Assembly: GCF_900089605.1 (NCBI RefSeq)
Contig: NZ_LT594324.1
Coordinates: 4,154,001 to 4,218,000, forward strand
Length of the DNA: 64,000 nt
Direction: 5' to 3'
From: Micromonospora narathiwatensis
Lineage (GTDB): Bacteria > Actinomycetota > Actinomycetes > Mycobacteriales > Micromonosporaceae
Shown one piece after another: positions 17,500 to 25,158 of the stretch (the stretch's first letter is position 1; each line of letters begins with the position of its first letter). The position numbers and the translations under genes were made by a program. The notes beneath the pieces are model-generated. The model saw only the letters and a program-made list of their open reading frames with translations, made no database searches and was not told the DNA's origin.

Positions 17500-19041
17500 T
17501 CAGCCGGTCGGCGCGCCCGGCGGGATGAACGGCAGGGCCGGCGGCGGCCCGGACTCGATCAGTCGCCACAGGGCGTCGGTGTCCAGGTGCTCCTCGACCA
17601 GGTCGCCGAGCAGGTCCAGGGTCCGCTCGCGGACGGCGGCGAACGCGGTGTCCGGGGCGACCTTGAAGCCGGTGCGACCGGCCAGCCGGGCCGCCTCGGT
17701 GAGGAACCGGCGGCGGAACTCGTCGGACTCGAAGGCACCGTGCCAGTGGGTGCCGTGCACCGCACCGAGCCGGGCTCCCTCGCCGACCCCGTCGGCGTAC
17801 CGGAGCAGCGGTGGCAACGCCGGGTCGGCGGCGGAGACGTACCCGTGGTGGATCTCGTAACCCTGCACCGGGACGTCACCGTCGGCGGTACCGGTGGCCC
17901 GGCGGACCGTCTTGCGCGCGTCGAAGGTGACCTCGACGGGCAGCAGCCCGAGCCCGGGGACGCTGCCCTGGCCGCTCTCCACCGTGTCGTGGATGGTCCG
18001 GGCCAGCATCTGGAACCCGCCGCAGATGCCGAGCAGTGGCCGGCCGGCGGCGGCGTGCCCCGTGAGGGCGTCGGCCAGGCCGGTCTCCCGCAGCCAGGCC
18101 AGGTCGGCGACGGTCGACTTGGAGCCGGGAAGCACCACCAGGTCGGCGCCGGCCAACTCGGCCGGCTCGATCGTCAGCCGCACCCGCACCCCCGGCTCGG
18201 TGGCGAGGGCCTCGACGTCGGTCGCGTTGCTGATCCGGGGCAGCCGGACCACCGCCACGTCGAGCCAGTCCGTGCCCCGAGGCGCGGCCGGCCGGCCGAG
18301 CACCCGGCCGTACGCGAGCGAGTCCTCGGCGTCCAGCCAGAGGTCCAACTCCCAGGGCAGCACCCCGTACGTGGGCCGGCCGGTGACCCGGTGCAGCATG
18401 TCCAGCCCCGGCCGGAGCAGGCCCAGGTCGCCCCGGAACTTGTTGATCACGAAGCCGGCGATCAGGGCCTGGTCGGCCGGATCGAGCAACGCGACGGTGC
18501 CGAACATCGAGGCGAACACGCCGCCCCGGTCGATGTCACCGACCACGATGGTGGGCAGGCCGGCGTGCCGGGCCAGCCCCATGTTGACGTAGTCGCCGGC
18601 CCGCAGGTTGATCTCGGCGGGGCTGCCGGCGCCCTCGCAGATCACCACGTCGTACGCCGCCCGCAGCTCGGCCAGTGCCGCGTACGCGGTCCCGGCGAGC
18701 CGGGGACGCAGTTGGCGGTAGTTGCCGGCGGTGACCGTGTCGACCGCCTCGCCGAGCAGCACCACCTGGCTGGCATGGTCGCTGCCGGGCTTGAGCAGCA
18801 CCGGGTTGAAGCGCAGGTCCGGGGCGAGCCCGCAGGCGGCGGCCTGCATCGCCTGGGCCCGGCCGATCTCGCCGCCGCGCCCGTCCGGGCCGACCACCAC
18901 GGCCGAGTTGTTGGACATGTTCTGCGCCTTGAACGGCGCCACCCGCGCACCCCGGCGCCGCAGCCACCGGCAGATGCCGGCGGTGAGCACGCTCTTGCCC
19001 GCGTCGGAGGTGGTGCCGGCGACCAGCAGCCCGCCGCTCAC
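17500..19041 (-). CDS. cobQ: Cobyric acid synthase
   Basis: 513 aa. CobQ amidates four side chains of adenosylcobyrinic acid diamide, using glutamine and ATP. The N-terminal ATPase domain has [14 protein letters not shown] near residue 9 and [12 protein letters not shown] near residue 35. The C-terminal amidotransferase domain has the Cys nucleophile in [10 protein letters not shown] near residue 345 and the His in [10 protein letters not shown] near residue 432. GTG 19041 overlaps the cobD stop (GTGA) and follows GGGGGAG, so translation is coupled. All catalytic residues are intact, unlike the CobB-like protein at 9041. Confidence 0.95.
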   Translation of the reverse strand: MSGGLLVAGTTSDAGKSVLTAGICRWLRRRGARVAPFKAQNMSNNSAVVVGPDGRGGEIGRAQAMQAAACGLAPDLRFNPVLLKPGSDHASQVVLLGEAVDTVTAGNYRQLRPRLAGTAYAALAELRAAYDVVICEGAGSPAEINLRAGDYVNMGLARHAGLPTIVVGDIDRGGVFASMFGTVALLDPADQALIAGFVINKFRGDLGLLRPGLDMLHRVTGRPTYGVLPWELDLWLDAEDSLAYGRVLGRPAAPRGTDWLDVAVVRLPRISNATDVEALATEPGVRVRLTIEPAELAGADLVVLPGSKSTVADLAWLRETGLADALTGHAAAGRPLLGICGGFQMLARTIHDTVESGQGSVPGLGLLPVEVTFDARKTVRRATGTADGDVPVQGYEIHHGYVSAADPALPPLLRYADGVGEGARLGAVHGTHWHGAFESDEFRRRFLTEAARLAGRTGFKVAPDTAFAAVRERTLDLLGDLVEEHLDTDALWRLIESGPPPALPFIPPGAPTG

Positions 19042-20216
19042 CGCCCGCTCCCCCGCCACACCCGCCCGGCCGCCCCGACGCGACCAGCAGCCCCGTCGCC
19101 GCTGGCCAGGCCCGCGCCGGGCGTCGGACGGCGCCGGGCTCCACCGCCCACGGCCCGGTACGCGGTTCCGCCGCCCATGACCCCGTGCCGGGTTCCGCCG
19201 CCGGTGGACCCGTGCCGGGTTCCGGCAGCAGCCACGTGACGCAGGACGGAGCGGGCCGCCGCGCCGACCAGACGGCCGACGGTCAGCGGGTAGGCCGCGG
19301 CGAGACCGAGCGCAACCAGTCCGACCGCGCCGGAGATCCGGGCCGCCCGATCCAGGTGCCGCGCCTCGGGCCGGGGCCCGTCGCCGAGGAACGGCCGCGT
19401 CTCGGAACGCCCGAAGTAGACGTTGCGCCCGCCCAGCCGTACGCCGAGCGCGCCAGCCATCGCCGCCTCGCACTGGCCGGCGTTCGGGCTCGGGTGGTCG
19501 TTGCGGTCCCGACGCCAGATCCGCCAGGCGGCTCTCCGGTCCCCGTCGGCGGCCGGCGCGACCGCGATGGTGAGCAACCCGGTCAGCCGGGCCGGAACCA
19601 GGTTGAGCAGGTCGTCCAGGCGGGCGGCCGGGGTGCCGAAGCGGGCGTAGCGGGGCGAGCGGTGCCCGACCATCGCGTCGAGCGTGTTCGCCGCCCGGTA
19701 GCCGAGCAGGCCGGGCAGCCCGGCGAGCGCACCCCAGGTCAGCGGTGCGACGACGGCGTCGGAGGTGTTCTCGGCGACCGACTCGACGGTGGCCCGGGCC
19801 AGTTCCGGCTCGTCCAGCGTGGCGGGGTCCCGGCCACAGAGATGGTTGAGCCGGCCACGTGCGGCGGGCAGGTCACCGTCGCGCAGCGCCCGTGCCATCA
19901 CCGTCGACTCGTGCCGCAGGGTACGTCCGCCCAGCACGGTCCAGGTGCCGGCGGCCACCAGCGCCGCGCGGGCCACCGGTCGACGTCGGGTGGCGAGCGT
20001 GGCGGCGACGCCGAGCAGCACCGGCGCACCGACGGCGAGCACGGTGAACGCCGCGCCGGCCGACCGGTTCGGCCGGTAGATCCGTTGCTCCAGTGCCCCG
20101 GCCGCCCGGCCGAATCCGGCCACCGGGTGCCACTGCCGGGGATCACCCAGCAGTGCGTCCAGGGCGTAGCCCGTCACCAGTCCCGCCGCGTTCGCCATCG
20201 CGGTCGCCTGCCGCAC
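19038..20216 (-). CDS. cobD: Adenosylcobinamide-phosphate synthase with low-complexity tail
   Basis: 392 aa from GTG 20216, which has GGAGGT 8 nt upstream. An integral membrane enzyme that attaches aminopropanol (or its phosphate) to adenosylcobyric acid. Family marks are [12 protein letters not shown] near residue 21, [15 protein letters not shown] near residue 145, [16 protein letters not shown] near residue 172, and [15 protein letters not shown] near residue 242. The family normally ends near residue 320; here about 65 more residues of Gly/Arg/Thr repeats follow ([14 protein letters not shown]), coded by a 27-bp duplication. It is the first gene of the cobD-cobQ pair. Confidence 0.92.
   Translation of the reverse strand: MRQATAMANAAGLVTGYALDALLGDPRQWHPVAGFGRAAGALEQRIYRPNRSAGAAFTVLAVGAPVLLGVAATLATRRRPVARAALVAAGTWTVLGGRTLRHESTVMARALRDGDLPAARGRLNHLCGRDPATLDEPELARATVESVAENTSDAVVAPLTWGALAGLPGLLGYRAANTLDAMVGHRSPRYARFGTPAARLDDLLNLVPARLTGLLTIAVAPAADGDRRAAWRIWRRDRNDHPSPNAGQCEAAMAGALGVRLGGRNVYFGRSETRPFLGDGPRPEARHLDRAARISGAVGLVALGLAAAYPLTVGRLVGAAARSVLRHVAAAGTRHGSTGGGTRHGVMGGGTAYRAVGGGARRRPTPGAGLASGDGAAGRVGAAGRVWRGSGR
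19182..19224. repeat. 27-bp-period direct repeat in the cobD tail
   Basis: CCCGTGCCGGGTTCCG occurs at 19182-19197 and again at 19209-19224, with a diverged third copy near 19155. The period is nine codons, so it duplicates GTRHG-type peptides in frame. Confidence 0.75.
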
Positions 20217-20252
20217 CCGTCACCACCTCCGGCCGGCCAGCCTAGTCGTACG

Positions 20253-20284
20253 GCGGGGTGGCCACGCCGGCGTCGCCACCCCGC
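20253..20284 (-). terminator. Hairpin terminator of the ssb gene
   Basis: 10-bp perfect arms (GCGGGGTGGC / GCCACCCCGC) with a 12-nt loop just past the ssb stop codon. Confidence 0.65.
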
Positions 20285-20307
20285 TCCCCCGTGCACGAAG
20301 CGGCTGC

Positions 20308-21111
20308 TCAGGCCGGCACGGGCGTCCGCCGCCGCCCCCGGCGACCCGAACCGGTCGGGGTGACCTCGTCCACGCCGGCCACGGCGGTCGCCTCGCCGCT
20401 GTCCTCGTCGGGCTCGGGGGCCAGCTCGTCGTCGTCACCCGCACCGCCGGCCGGCTCGTCGAACGGGTCGGCCGGCCCGTCGACGTCGCTTGCCGGCCCG
20501 TCCGGGTCGCCCGGCAGTTCGTGCCCGGCCCGGCCGGCGAACCCCGACGGCTCCTGCCCGGCCCGACCGGCGAACTCCGGCGGTTCGTGCCCGGCCCGCG
20601 CGCCGTACTCCGGCAGCTCGAAATCGTCGTCGAACGGCCGGTCGTCGGGGGAGGCCGGCGCCTGCGCGACCGGCACCGGCTCGGTCTCCTCGCCGTGCAC
20701 CCGCCGCTCCGCCTCGGCGTCCTCGACCGTGCTGGTGGTCGTGCCGGGCCGGTTGCGCAGGAACCGACCCCGGCCCCGGGACAGGTCGTGACCGACGGCG
20801 ACCGCCTCCAACTCGTAGAGGGTGCGGTGGTTGCCCGCGTCGTCGGTCCAGTCACGGGTGTAGAGCCGGCCGACGACAACCACCGGGTCGCCGACCATCA
20901 CCGAGGCGGCCACCCCCTCGGCCAGCTTGCGCCAGCAGTTCACCCGCACCCGCAGGCTGTTCCCGTCTACCCAGCGACCGCTGTCCCGGTCCAGGCGGCG
21001 AGCGGTGGAGGCGACCTTGAAGTTGGCCACCAGGGTGTTGCTCTGCGTGGTGCGGCGCCACTCGGGCGCGGTCAGCACGTTGCCGACCACGGTGACGTAG
21101 GTATCGAACAT
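20308..21111 (-). CDS. ssb: Single-stranded DNA-binding protein paralogue with long acidic C-terminus
   Basis: 267 aa from ATG 21111, behind GGAGGGG. Residues 1-115 form an OB fold with the SSB pattern (YVTVVGNVLTAPEWR, NSLRVRVNCWRKLAEGVAAS, GDPVVVVGRLYTRDW). The remaining 150 residues are disordered and acidic with a repeat of the type GRAGHEPPEFA / GRAGQEPSGFA. The canonical acidic tip DDDIPF, which binds replication and repair partners, is absent; the protein ends in a basic RRGRRRTPVPA. This looks like a paralogue next to a main replicative SSB elsewhere, possibly for competence, sporulation or stress. Confidence 0.88.
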   Translation of the reverse strand: MFDTYVTVVGNVLTAPEWRRTTQSNTLVANFKVASTARRLDRDSGRWVDGNSLRVRVNCWRKLAEGVAASVMVGDPVVVVGRLYTRDWTDDAGNHRTLYELEAVAVGHDLSRGRGRFLRNRPGTTTSTVEDAEAERRVHGEETEPVPVAQAPASPDDRPFDDDFELPEYGARAGHEPPEFAGRAGQEPSGFAGRAGHELPGDPDGPASDVDGPADPFDEPAGGAGDDDELAPEPDEDSGEATAVAGVDEVTPTGSGRRGRRRTPVPA

Positions 21112-21244
21112 CGCCCCTCCCAGGGACACTCGGCTTGTCGTCGCCGAGCCTCGACCGGCGGGGGCCCGGTCACCAGCCACGCCACCTACGCCTGTGGACG
21201 ACGGACCGGGCTGTGGACAACCGCCTGATCAAGGTCCCGTCTGC

Positions 21245-21262
21245 TAGGGACCACAGTCCCTA
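21245..21262. promoter_or_regulatory. DosR/DevR-like box
   Basis: TAGGGACCACAGTCCCTA, a perfect 7-bp inverted repeat with 4-nt spacer. It contains the full GGGAC-N4-GTCCC core of the mycobacterial DosR (and streptomycete OsdR) box. It lies 118 nt upstream of the mini-ORF before the hibernation factor and 134 nt from the divergent ssb start, so it could serve either. Confidence 0.6.
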
Positions 21263-21379
21263 CGGCGGCGACCTGCGGCGCGGCATGATCGGAAGTGCCG
21301 ACCGGGACACCGGGTCAAGGGGTTCCGGACGCCGCCCGATCGGGTATGGAGTTGATCAACCGAGAGAAAGGGCAGCGAG

Positions 21380-21427
21380 ATGACCATCCGCGCACCCCGT
21401 ACCGACGTCCGTGGGGCCGAGCGATGA
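21380..21427 (+). CDS. 15-codon upstream ORF (MTIRAPRTDVRGAER) coupled to hpf
   Basis: ATG 21380 follows AAAGGGCAG and opens a 15-codon frame whose TGA overlaps the ATG of the hibernation factor (GCGATGA). The hibernation factor itself has only a weak ribosome binding site, so coupling through this ORF is plausible. Translation is inferred, not shown. Confidence 0.4.
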   Translation: MTIRAPRTDVRGAER

Positions 21428-21843
21428 GCGCCGTGGCGAACCCCGCGACCGTGGCCGCGTGCCTGCGGGTCGGCGCCGGGTTCTCCCAGGGCGACCGCAA
21501 CTGGATCGCCGAACGGTTCGCGACCCTGGACGCCCGGCTCGCCGGGTTCCACGCCGACGCCACCGAACTGGAGGTGTCGGTCAAGGACCGGGAGGCACGG
21601 GGGCAGAAGGTGACCCTGGAGTGCTGGATCGCGGGACGGCAGAAGATCGTCACCACCTCCGTCGAGGAGGATCTGCACGCCGCGCTCAACGACGTCCGGG
21701 ACGACCTGCGCCGCCGGCTCAACGACGCGAAGACCCGGCAGGAGCCACGCAACAACAAGCACCTGCGCGAGGGTCACCACGCCGAGGGCGTACCGGCCCA
21801 GGCCGGGGCGGTCGACGAGCGGGCCGACGAGGAGCCCGCCTGA
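21424..21843 (+). CDS. hpf: Ribosome hibernation/HPF-RaiA-like protein
   Basis: 139 aa. Residues about 15-105 match the N-terminal HPF/RaiA (sigma-54 modulation) domain, which binds the decoding centre of idle 30S subunits: a helix (NWIAERFATLDARLAGF), strands (ATELEVSVKDREARGQKVTLECWIAG), and a second helix (HAALNDVRDDLRRRLNDAK). It is the short form, without the C-terminal dimerisation domain of long HPF. A DosR-like box lies upstream, and HPF-type genes belong to the hypoxia regulon in mycobacteria, which supports the call. Confidence 0.7.
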   Translation: MSAVANPATVAACLRVGAGFSQGDRNWIAERFATLDARLAGFHADATELEVSVKDREARGQKVTLECWIAGRQKIVTTSVEEDLHAALNDVRDDLRRRLNDAKTRQEPRNNKHLREGHHAEGVPAQAGAVDERADEEPA

Positions 21844-21916
21844 GTGCTCCCCCGCTCCCGTCCGAGGCGGTGCGACGGGACGGGAGCGGGGGCTACCGCC
21901 GGGTAGCTCCGCGGCG

Positions 21917-21922
21917 TACCGT
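21917..21922 (+). promoter_or_regulatory. -10 box of leaderless hydrolase gene
   Basis: TACCGT, 7 nt before GTG 21930. Confidence 0.6.
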
Positions 21923-21929
21923 CGCGGTC

Positions 21930-22973
21930 GTGGAACCCGACGTGCTGGGACCGCCGTACGAGCGGCAGACGATCGACCTCGGCGGCGACGACGAGGGTCC
22001 GGTCGTCGCGACCCTGGTCCGCCGGCGGGCCGGGCGCCCGACCCGCCGGGCGGTGCTCTACGTCCACGGCTTCGTCGACTACTTCTTCCAGACCCACGTC
22101 GCCGACTTCTTCGCCGAGCGGGGCTGGGACTTCTACGCCCTCGACCTGCGCAAGTACGGCCGCAGCCTGCTGCCGCACCAGACCCCGAACTTCTGCCGCG
22201 ACCTGAGCGACTACTTCCCCGAGCTGGACGCCGCCGCCAAGATCGTCCGCACCGACGAGGGCCACGACAAGCTGCTCGTCATGGGTCACTCCACCGGCGG
22301 CCTGATCCTCTCGCTCTGGGCGCACGCCCGCCGCGAGGCCGGCCTGGTCGACGGGCTCTTCCTCAACAGCCCCTTCTTCGACATCAACGCCCCCTGGCTG
22401 GTCCGTCGGCCCCTCGCGGCCGCCGTCTCCCGGCTGGGCCGTCGGGCGCCGCACCGCGTCCTCCCGTTCGGGCTCGGCACCGTGTACGGCGAGAGCCTGC
22501 ACGCCGACCACCGCGGCGAGTGGCGGTACGACCTGGCCTGGAAGCCGCTCGCCGGATTCCCGGTACGCGCCGGCTGGATCAACGCGATCCGCGCCGGCCA
22601 GCGGCAGCTCCGGGCCGGCCTGGACATCCCGGTGCCGGTGCTGCTGGCCTGCTCCACCCGCAGCTACCGGGGTACGAAGTGGCACGAGTCGGCCACCCTC
22701 GCCGACGCCGTGCTGGACGTGGAACACATGGTGCGCTGGGCACCCCGGCTCGGCCGGCACGTCACCCTGGCCCGCTTCGACGGCGGGCTGCACGACCTGA
22801 CGCTCTCCAGCCCCGCCGTACGGGAAAGGGTCTTCGCCGAGGCCGGGCGATGGGCGGAGGCGTTCCTCGGCGCGGGCCCCACCGAGCCGACGCCAGCCGA
22901 CCCGACGCAGGACGGTCCGCCGGCGGCGCGCCGCCCGGCCGACGACCGGGCCGGCGCCGCCGCCGAGGGCTGA
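21930..22973 (+). CDS. Alpha/beta hydrolase (monoacylglycerol lipase / serine aminopeptidase S33 type)
   Basis: 347 aa. VLYVHGFVDYFFQTHVADFF gives the oxyanion-hole region, LDLRKYGRS follows as in lysophospholipases, and the nucleophile elbow MGHSTGGLILSLWA holds the Ser near residue 120. DGGLHDLTLSS near residue 290 supplies the His. The C-terminal 40 residues are Pro/Ala-rich and likely disordered. No signal peptide. The start at GTG 21930 is fixed by the leaderless promoter; an upstream extension overlaps hpf and is not supported. Confidence 0.85.
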   Translation: MEPDVLGPPYERQTIDLGGDDEGPVVATLVRRRAGRPTRRAVLYVHGFVDYFFQTHVADFFAERGWDFYALDLRKYGRSLLPHQTPNFCRDLSDYFPELDAAAKIVRTDEGHDKLLVMGHSTGGLILSLWAHARREAGLVDGLFLNSPFFDINAPWLVRRPLAAAVSRLGRRAPHRVLPFGLGTVYGESLHADHRGEWRYDLAWKPLAGFPVRAGWINAIRAGQRQLRAGLDIPVPVLLACSTRSYRGTKWHESATLADAVLDVEHMVRWAPRLGRHVTLARFDGGLHDLTLSSPAVRERVFAEAGRWAEAFLGAGPTEPTPADPTQDGPPAARRPADDRAGAAAEG

Positions 22974-22983
22974 GCCGGAAAGA

Positions 22984-23724
22984 TCAGCGGTAGCCGGCGG
23001 TTGCCGCCGCGATGGCCGACCTGATCCGGTCGAACGTCGCGACCCGGTGACCACCGTGCTCGGCGGGCAGGAGCAGGCCGAGGCAGCTCAGCGCCAGTTC
23101 CCCCTCGGCGTGTGTCCCGACGCCGAACACGGGCGCGCCCACGTACCCGGCCGGCAGTTCGGTGGTGACGCGCAGGTCGTCGCCGTCCCGGACCACCCGC
23201 TCGATCACCGCCTCCAACGGCCGCGACCCGTCGTCGGCGACGCCGAGTGCCAGCACGAACGCCGCGCTCGGGTCCGCCCCGACCCGGGCGATCGCGTCGG
23301 CCCGCGCGGCCACCGCGTCGGTCACCTGCTGGGTACGCCACCGCCAGCCCTCGTCCTCGGCGTGCCCGTGCAGCCCGCCGGTCGGCATGGCGGCCACACC
23401 GATCTCCGCGAGGTGCAGCCACTGGCCGGCGAAGTCGGGCATCAGGATGCCGTCGGACGCCGCGTCCGCCGGCTCCGTGACGCTCGGCCGCAGACCGATT
23501 TCCCCGTACGGCGCCATGGTGGCCGCGTCGGCGGTCAGCAGCCACTCGTGCACCACGTCCCCGTCCTCCGTGGCGCCGACCAACTCGCTGTAGAAGAAGG
23601 CGGTGGCGAAGCCCTGCCCGGCCGCCCCGGGGCGGTCGAACCGGCTCAGCGGCAGGATGGCTCGCCCGAGCAACTGGCACAGCTCGTAGACGATCTCGTT
23701 CTCGGTCTCCTGATCGAGCAGCAC
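22984..23724 (-). CDS. Unknown protein, possibly a trypsin-fold protease without catalytic residues
   Basis: 246 aa. The N-terminal part reads AILPLSRFDRPGAAGQGFAT, then AFFYSELV and HEWLLTADAATM. This order resembles bacterial trypsin-like proteins, where a similar segment runs GTGFFY...LVTNKHVV with the catalytic His. Near the C terminus LPAGYVGAPVFGVG stands where such proteins carry the GxSGxPVF serine loop, followed by strands and a VATFDRI end. If the comparison is right, both His and Ser are gone. The similarity is weak and by eye only; otherwise call it hypothetical. No signal peptide. Confidence 0.6.
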   Translation of the reverse strand: MLLDQETENEIVYELCQLLGRAILPLSRFDRPGAAGQGFATAFFYSELVGATEDGDVVHEWLLTADAATMAPYGEIGLRPSVTEPADAASDGILMPDFAGQWLHLAEIGVAAMPTGGLHGHAEDEGWRWRTQQVTDAVAARADAIARVGADPSAAFVLALGVADDGSRPLEAVIERVVRDGDDLRVTTELPAGYVGAPVFGVGTHAEGELALSCLGLLLPAEHGGHRVATFDRIRSAIAAATAGYR

Positions 23725-23730
23725 GACGAG

Positions 23731-23736
23731 AGGGTA
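23731..23736 (-). promoter_or_regulatory. -10 box of leaderless unknown gene
   Basis: TACCCT on the minus strand, 6 nt before GTG 23724. Confidence 0.6.
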
Positions 23737-23887
23737 CAAACCGGGCCGCGTGGCCTGCGCGCGGGGCGTAACCGGGCTGCCGGAATGAGACGCCTCGTGC
23801 GACCCTGGGCACCGACGTGGGCCGCGACCACCCGTTCCCCCGACAACGCCGGGGGCGGCGGTACCCTCTTGGCGCACACGTCGACGC

Positions 23888-23963
23888 GCGCCCGTAGCTC
23901 AGCGGATAGAGCAGGGGACTTCTAATCCCAAGGCCGCAGGTTCGAATCCTGCCGGGCGCACCA
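23888..23963 (+). tRNA. tRNA-Arg (anticodon TCT), CCA encoded
   Basis: Seven-bp acceptor stem GCGCCCG/CGGGCGC, D arm TAGCTCAGCGGATAGAGCA, anticodon loop CTTCTAA with TCT, and T arm GGTTCGAATCC. The 3' CCA is encoded (23961-23963). It reads AGA codons, rare in this GC-rich genome. An integrase remnant begins 74 nt downstream, which suggests the 3' end once served as an attachment site. Confidence 0.95.
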
Positions 23964-24036
23964 CCGTCACCCCAGGTCAACGGCTTGTCGTTTTCGGCCC
24001 AGTGGATCACCACGGCCGATACAGCCATTCGTACAG

Positions 24037-24137
24037 TCAAGTCAGCCGAAGAGCTGCCTCGTCCACGGCGGCCCGCTCGAACTCTGGCACGACGTGGGCG
24101 TAGGCGTTCATGTCAGTCCGATCTGGCTGCAACCGAG
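24037..24137 (-). pseudogene. Tyrosine integrase C-terminal remnant, frameshifted
   Basis: On the minus strand one frame reads LGCSQIGLT and the next frame continues MNAYAHVVPEFERAAVD to a stop at 24037. Together these match the C-terminus of actinobacterial tyrosine integrases (typically LGHSQI-LTMNTYAHV-PE), including the nucleophile tyrosine. One base is missing between CTGAC and ATGAAC, and the catalytic His of LGH is Cys here. Nothing recognisable remains upstream. It sits next to tRNA-Arg, as expected for a site-specific element, so it records a lost or decayed integration. Confidence 0.75.
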
Positions 24138-24215
24138 CAGCGTCCAGGGCGACGCCCCGGAGACGGGAGATCTATCGGTGATGATCGCGTGGGGTCGGTC
24201 TGGGATCCTGGCCGC

Positions 24216-24593
24216 ATGGAGAGTCCGGATCCGGGCGGGCCGCTGAGTGACGCGGAGGTCCAGGAGTTGACGCGGTTGCTGGCACGGCTCGCGTCGCACG
24301 ATCTGGACCAGTGGGAGAACTGGCGTATCGACACCTCGCATGGTCCGGTGTTCATGTCGATCAGCCGTAAGTTGCTGCCGGGCTGGCCGGAGGATGCGTT
24401 CACCACGATCTGGCCGATGCCTGGGCATCTGGCCAAGGACCGCCCCAGGGGTTGGACCGTGTGGCGGCAGGACGACAACGGCAACCGGTACGAGGTTTCC
24501 CGACACGACAGCCGGACGGAGGCGGACTCAACGGCCGCCCGGATGGAGGCCCGAGGCCACAAGCAGACCTATTGGGTCGCCCGGTCAGCCTGA
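24216..24593 (+). CDS. Hypothetical protein
   Basis: 125 aa from ATG 24216 (MESPDPGGPLSDAEVQELTR). An N-terminal helix is followed by aromatic-rich strands (WENWRIDTSHGPVFMSIS, GWPEDAFTTIW) and a C-terminal part (GWTVWRQDDNGNRYEVSRHD) that looks like a small alpha/beta domain. I do not recognise the family. It lies between the integrase remnant and the small minus-strand operon, so it may be cargo of the decayed element. Confidence 0.65.
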   Translation: MESPDPGGPLSDAEVQELTRLLARLASHDLDQWENWRIDTSHGPVFMSISRKLLPGWPEDAFTTIWPMPGHLAKDRPRGWTVWRQDDNGNRYEVSRHDSRTEADSTAARMEARGHKQTYWVARSA

Positions 24594-24629
24594 GCTCCCC
24601 GAAATGGACAACACGTTTTGCTTCGGCGG

Positions 24630-24809
24630 TCAGGCGCTCGCCCGGCGCAGCCGATGCCGCTCCAGCCGCTCCGCCCGAAACTTGTCGAGGGTGAGTTCTG
24701 CGTCCGCCAGCCGAAGGCATCCGCTGGCTGTGCACACCGAGCAATTGTTCCGCTCGTGGTAGGCGACGCAGTACGACGCGAGGATGACGGCGAACGGGAT
24801 CTCAGGCAC
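24630..24809 (-). CDS. Small cysteine-containing protein
   Basis: 59 aa from GTG 24809, preceded by GGAGG at 5 nt and overlapping the upstream gene by 8 nt. It begins MPEIPFAVILASYC and contains NNCSVCTASGC, a CxxC plus further Cys that could bind zinc or an iron-sulfur cluster. A basic helix ends it (DKFRAERLERHRLRRASA). Family not recognised. Confidence 0.6.
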   Translation of the reverse strand: MPEIPFAVILASYCVAYHERNNCSVCTASGCLRLADAELTLDKFRAERLERHRLRRASA

Positions 24810-25047
24810 GCCAGCCTCCGGCCCGGTATGCCTGCCCGCGAGTCAACAGCGGGGCGCGCTGGTACTCCCTCGTCGGCTCGTTCGCCCAGGAGTGTCCGGA
24901 GTTTCGGCGGACCTGGACCGGAGTGACCGCCTGTGGGCTGAGCGCTCCCGAGCGGTTCTGATAGAGCGTTGCCGGCCCCGTCAGGTCAGCGGATTCCCTC
25001 CGCCCGAACCACCGGTTCCGCACCAGCCTGCGCCACTTAGACAACAT
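24802..25047 (-). CDS. Small basic hypothetical protein
   Basis: 81 aa from ATG 25047 behind a strong GGGAGGT. Starts MLSKWRRLVRNRWFGRRES and ends TREYQRAPLLTRGQAYRAGG; strongly basic at the N-terminus, without a membrane segment. First gene of a two-gene operon read away from the GntR regulator, with the palindrome at 25093 in the shared promoter region, so it is probably under GntR control. Family not recognised. Confidence 0.6.
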   Translation of the reverse strand: MLSKWRRLVRNRWFGRRESADLTGPATLYQNRSGALSPQAVTPVQVRRNSGHSWANEPTREYQRAPLLTRGQAYRAGGWRA

Positions 25048-25092
25048 CAGCACCTCCCGTTGTTCCGGCCTTGCCACCAACCGTAGACCTGT

Positions 25093-25106
25093 ACGTCTAT
25101 AGACGT
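25093..25106. promoter_or_regulatory. Palindromic operator between GntR gene and small operon
   Basis: ACGTCTATAGACGT, a perfect 14-bp palindrome, followed by further AGACGTCTAG and GTCTAG half-sites up to 25128. It lies in the 111-nt divergent gap and is the natural site for the adjacent GntR protein. Confidence 0.65.
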
Positions 25107-25158
25107 CTAGTACGTACCGCAAGTCTAGGCCGTTCAGGACGTTGAAGAAGGTGGTGTC

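Noticed and set aside
23964..24215. Second copy of the tRNA-Arg 3' end as a right attachment site
   Set aside because: No repeat of the T-arm and acceptor sequence was found here or downstream to about 28 kb.
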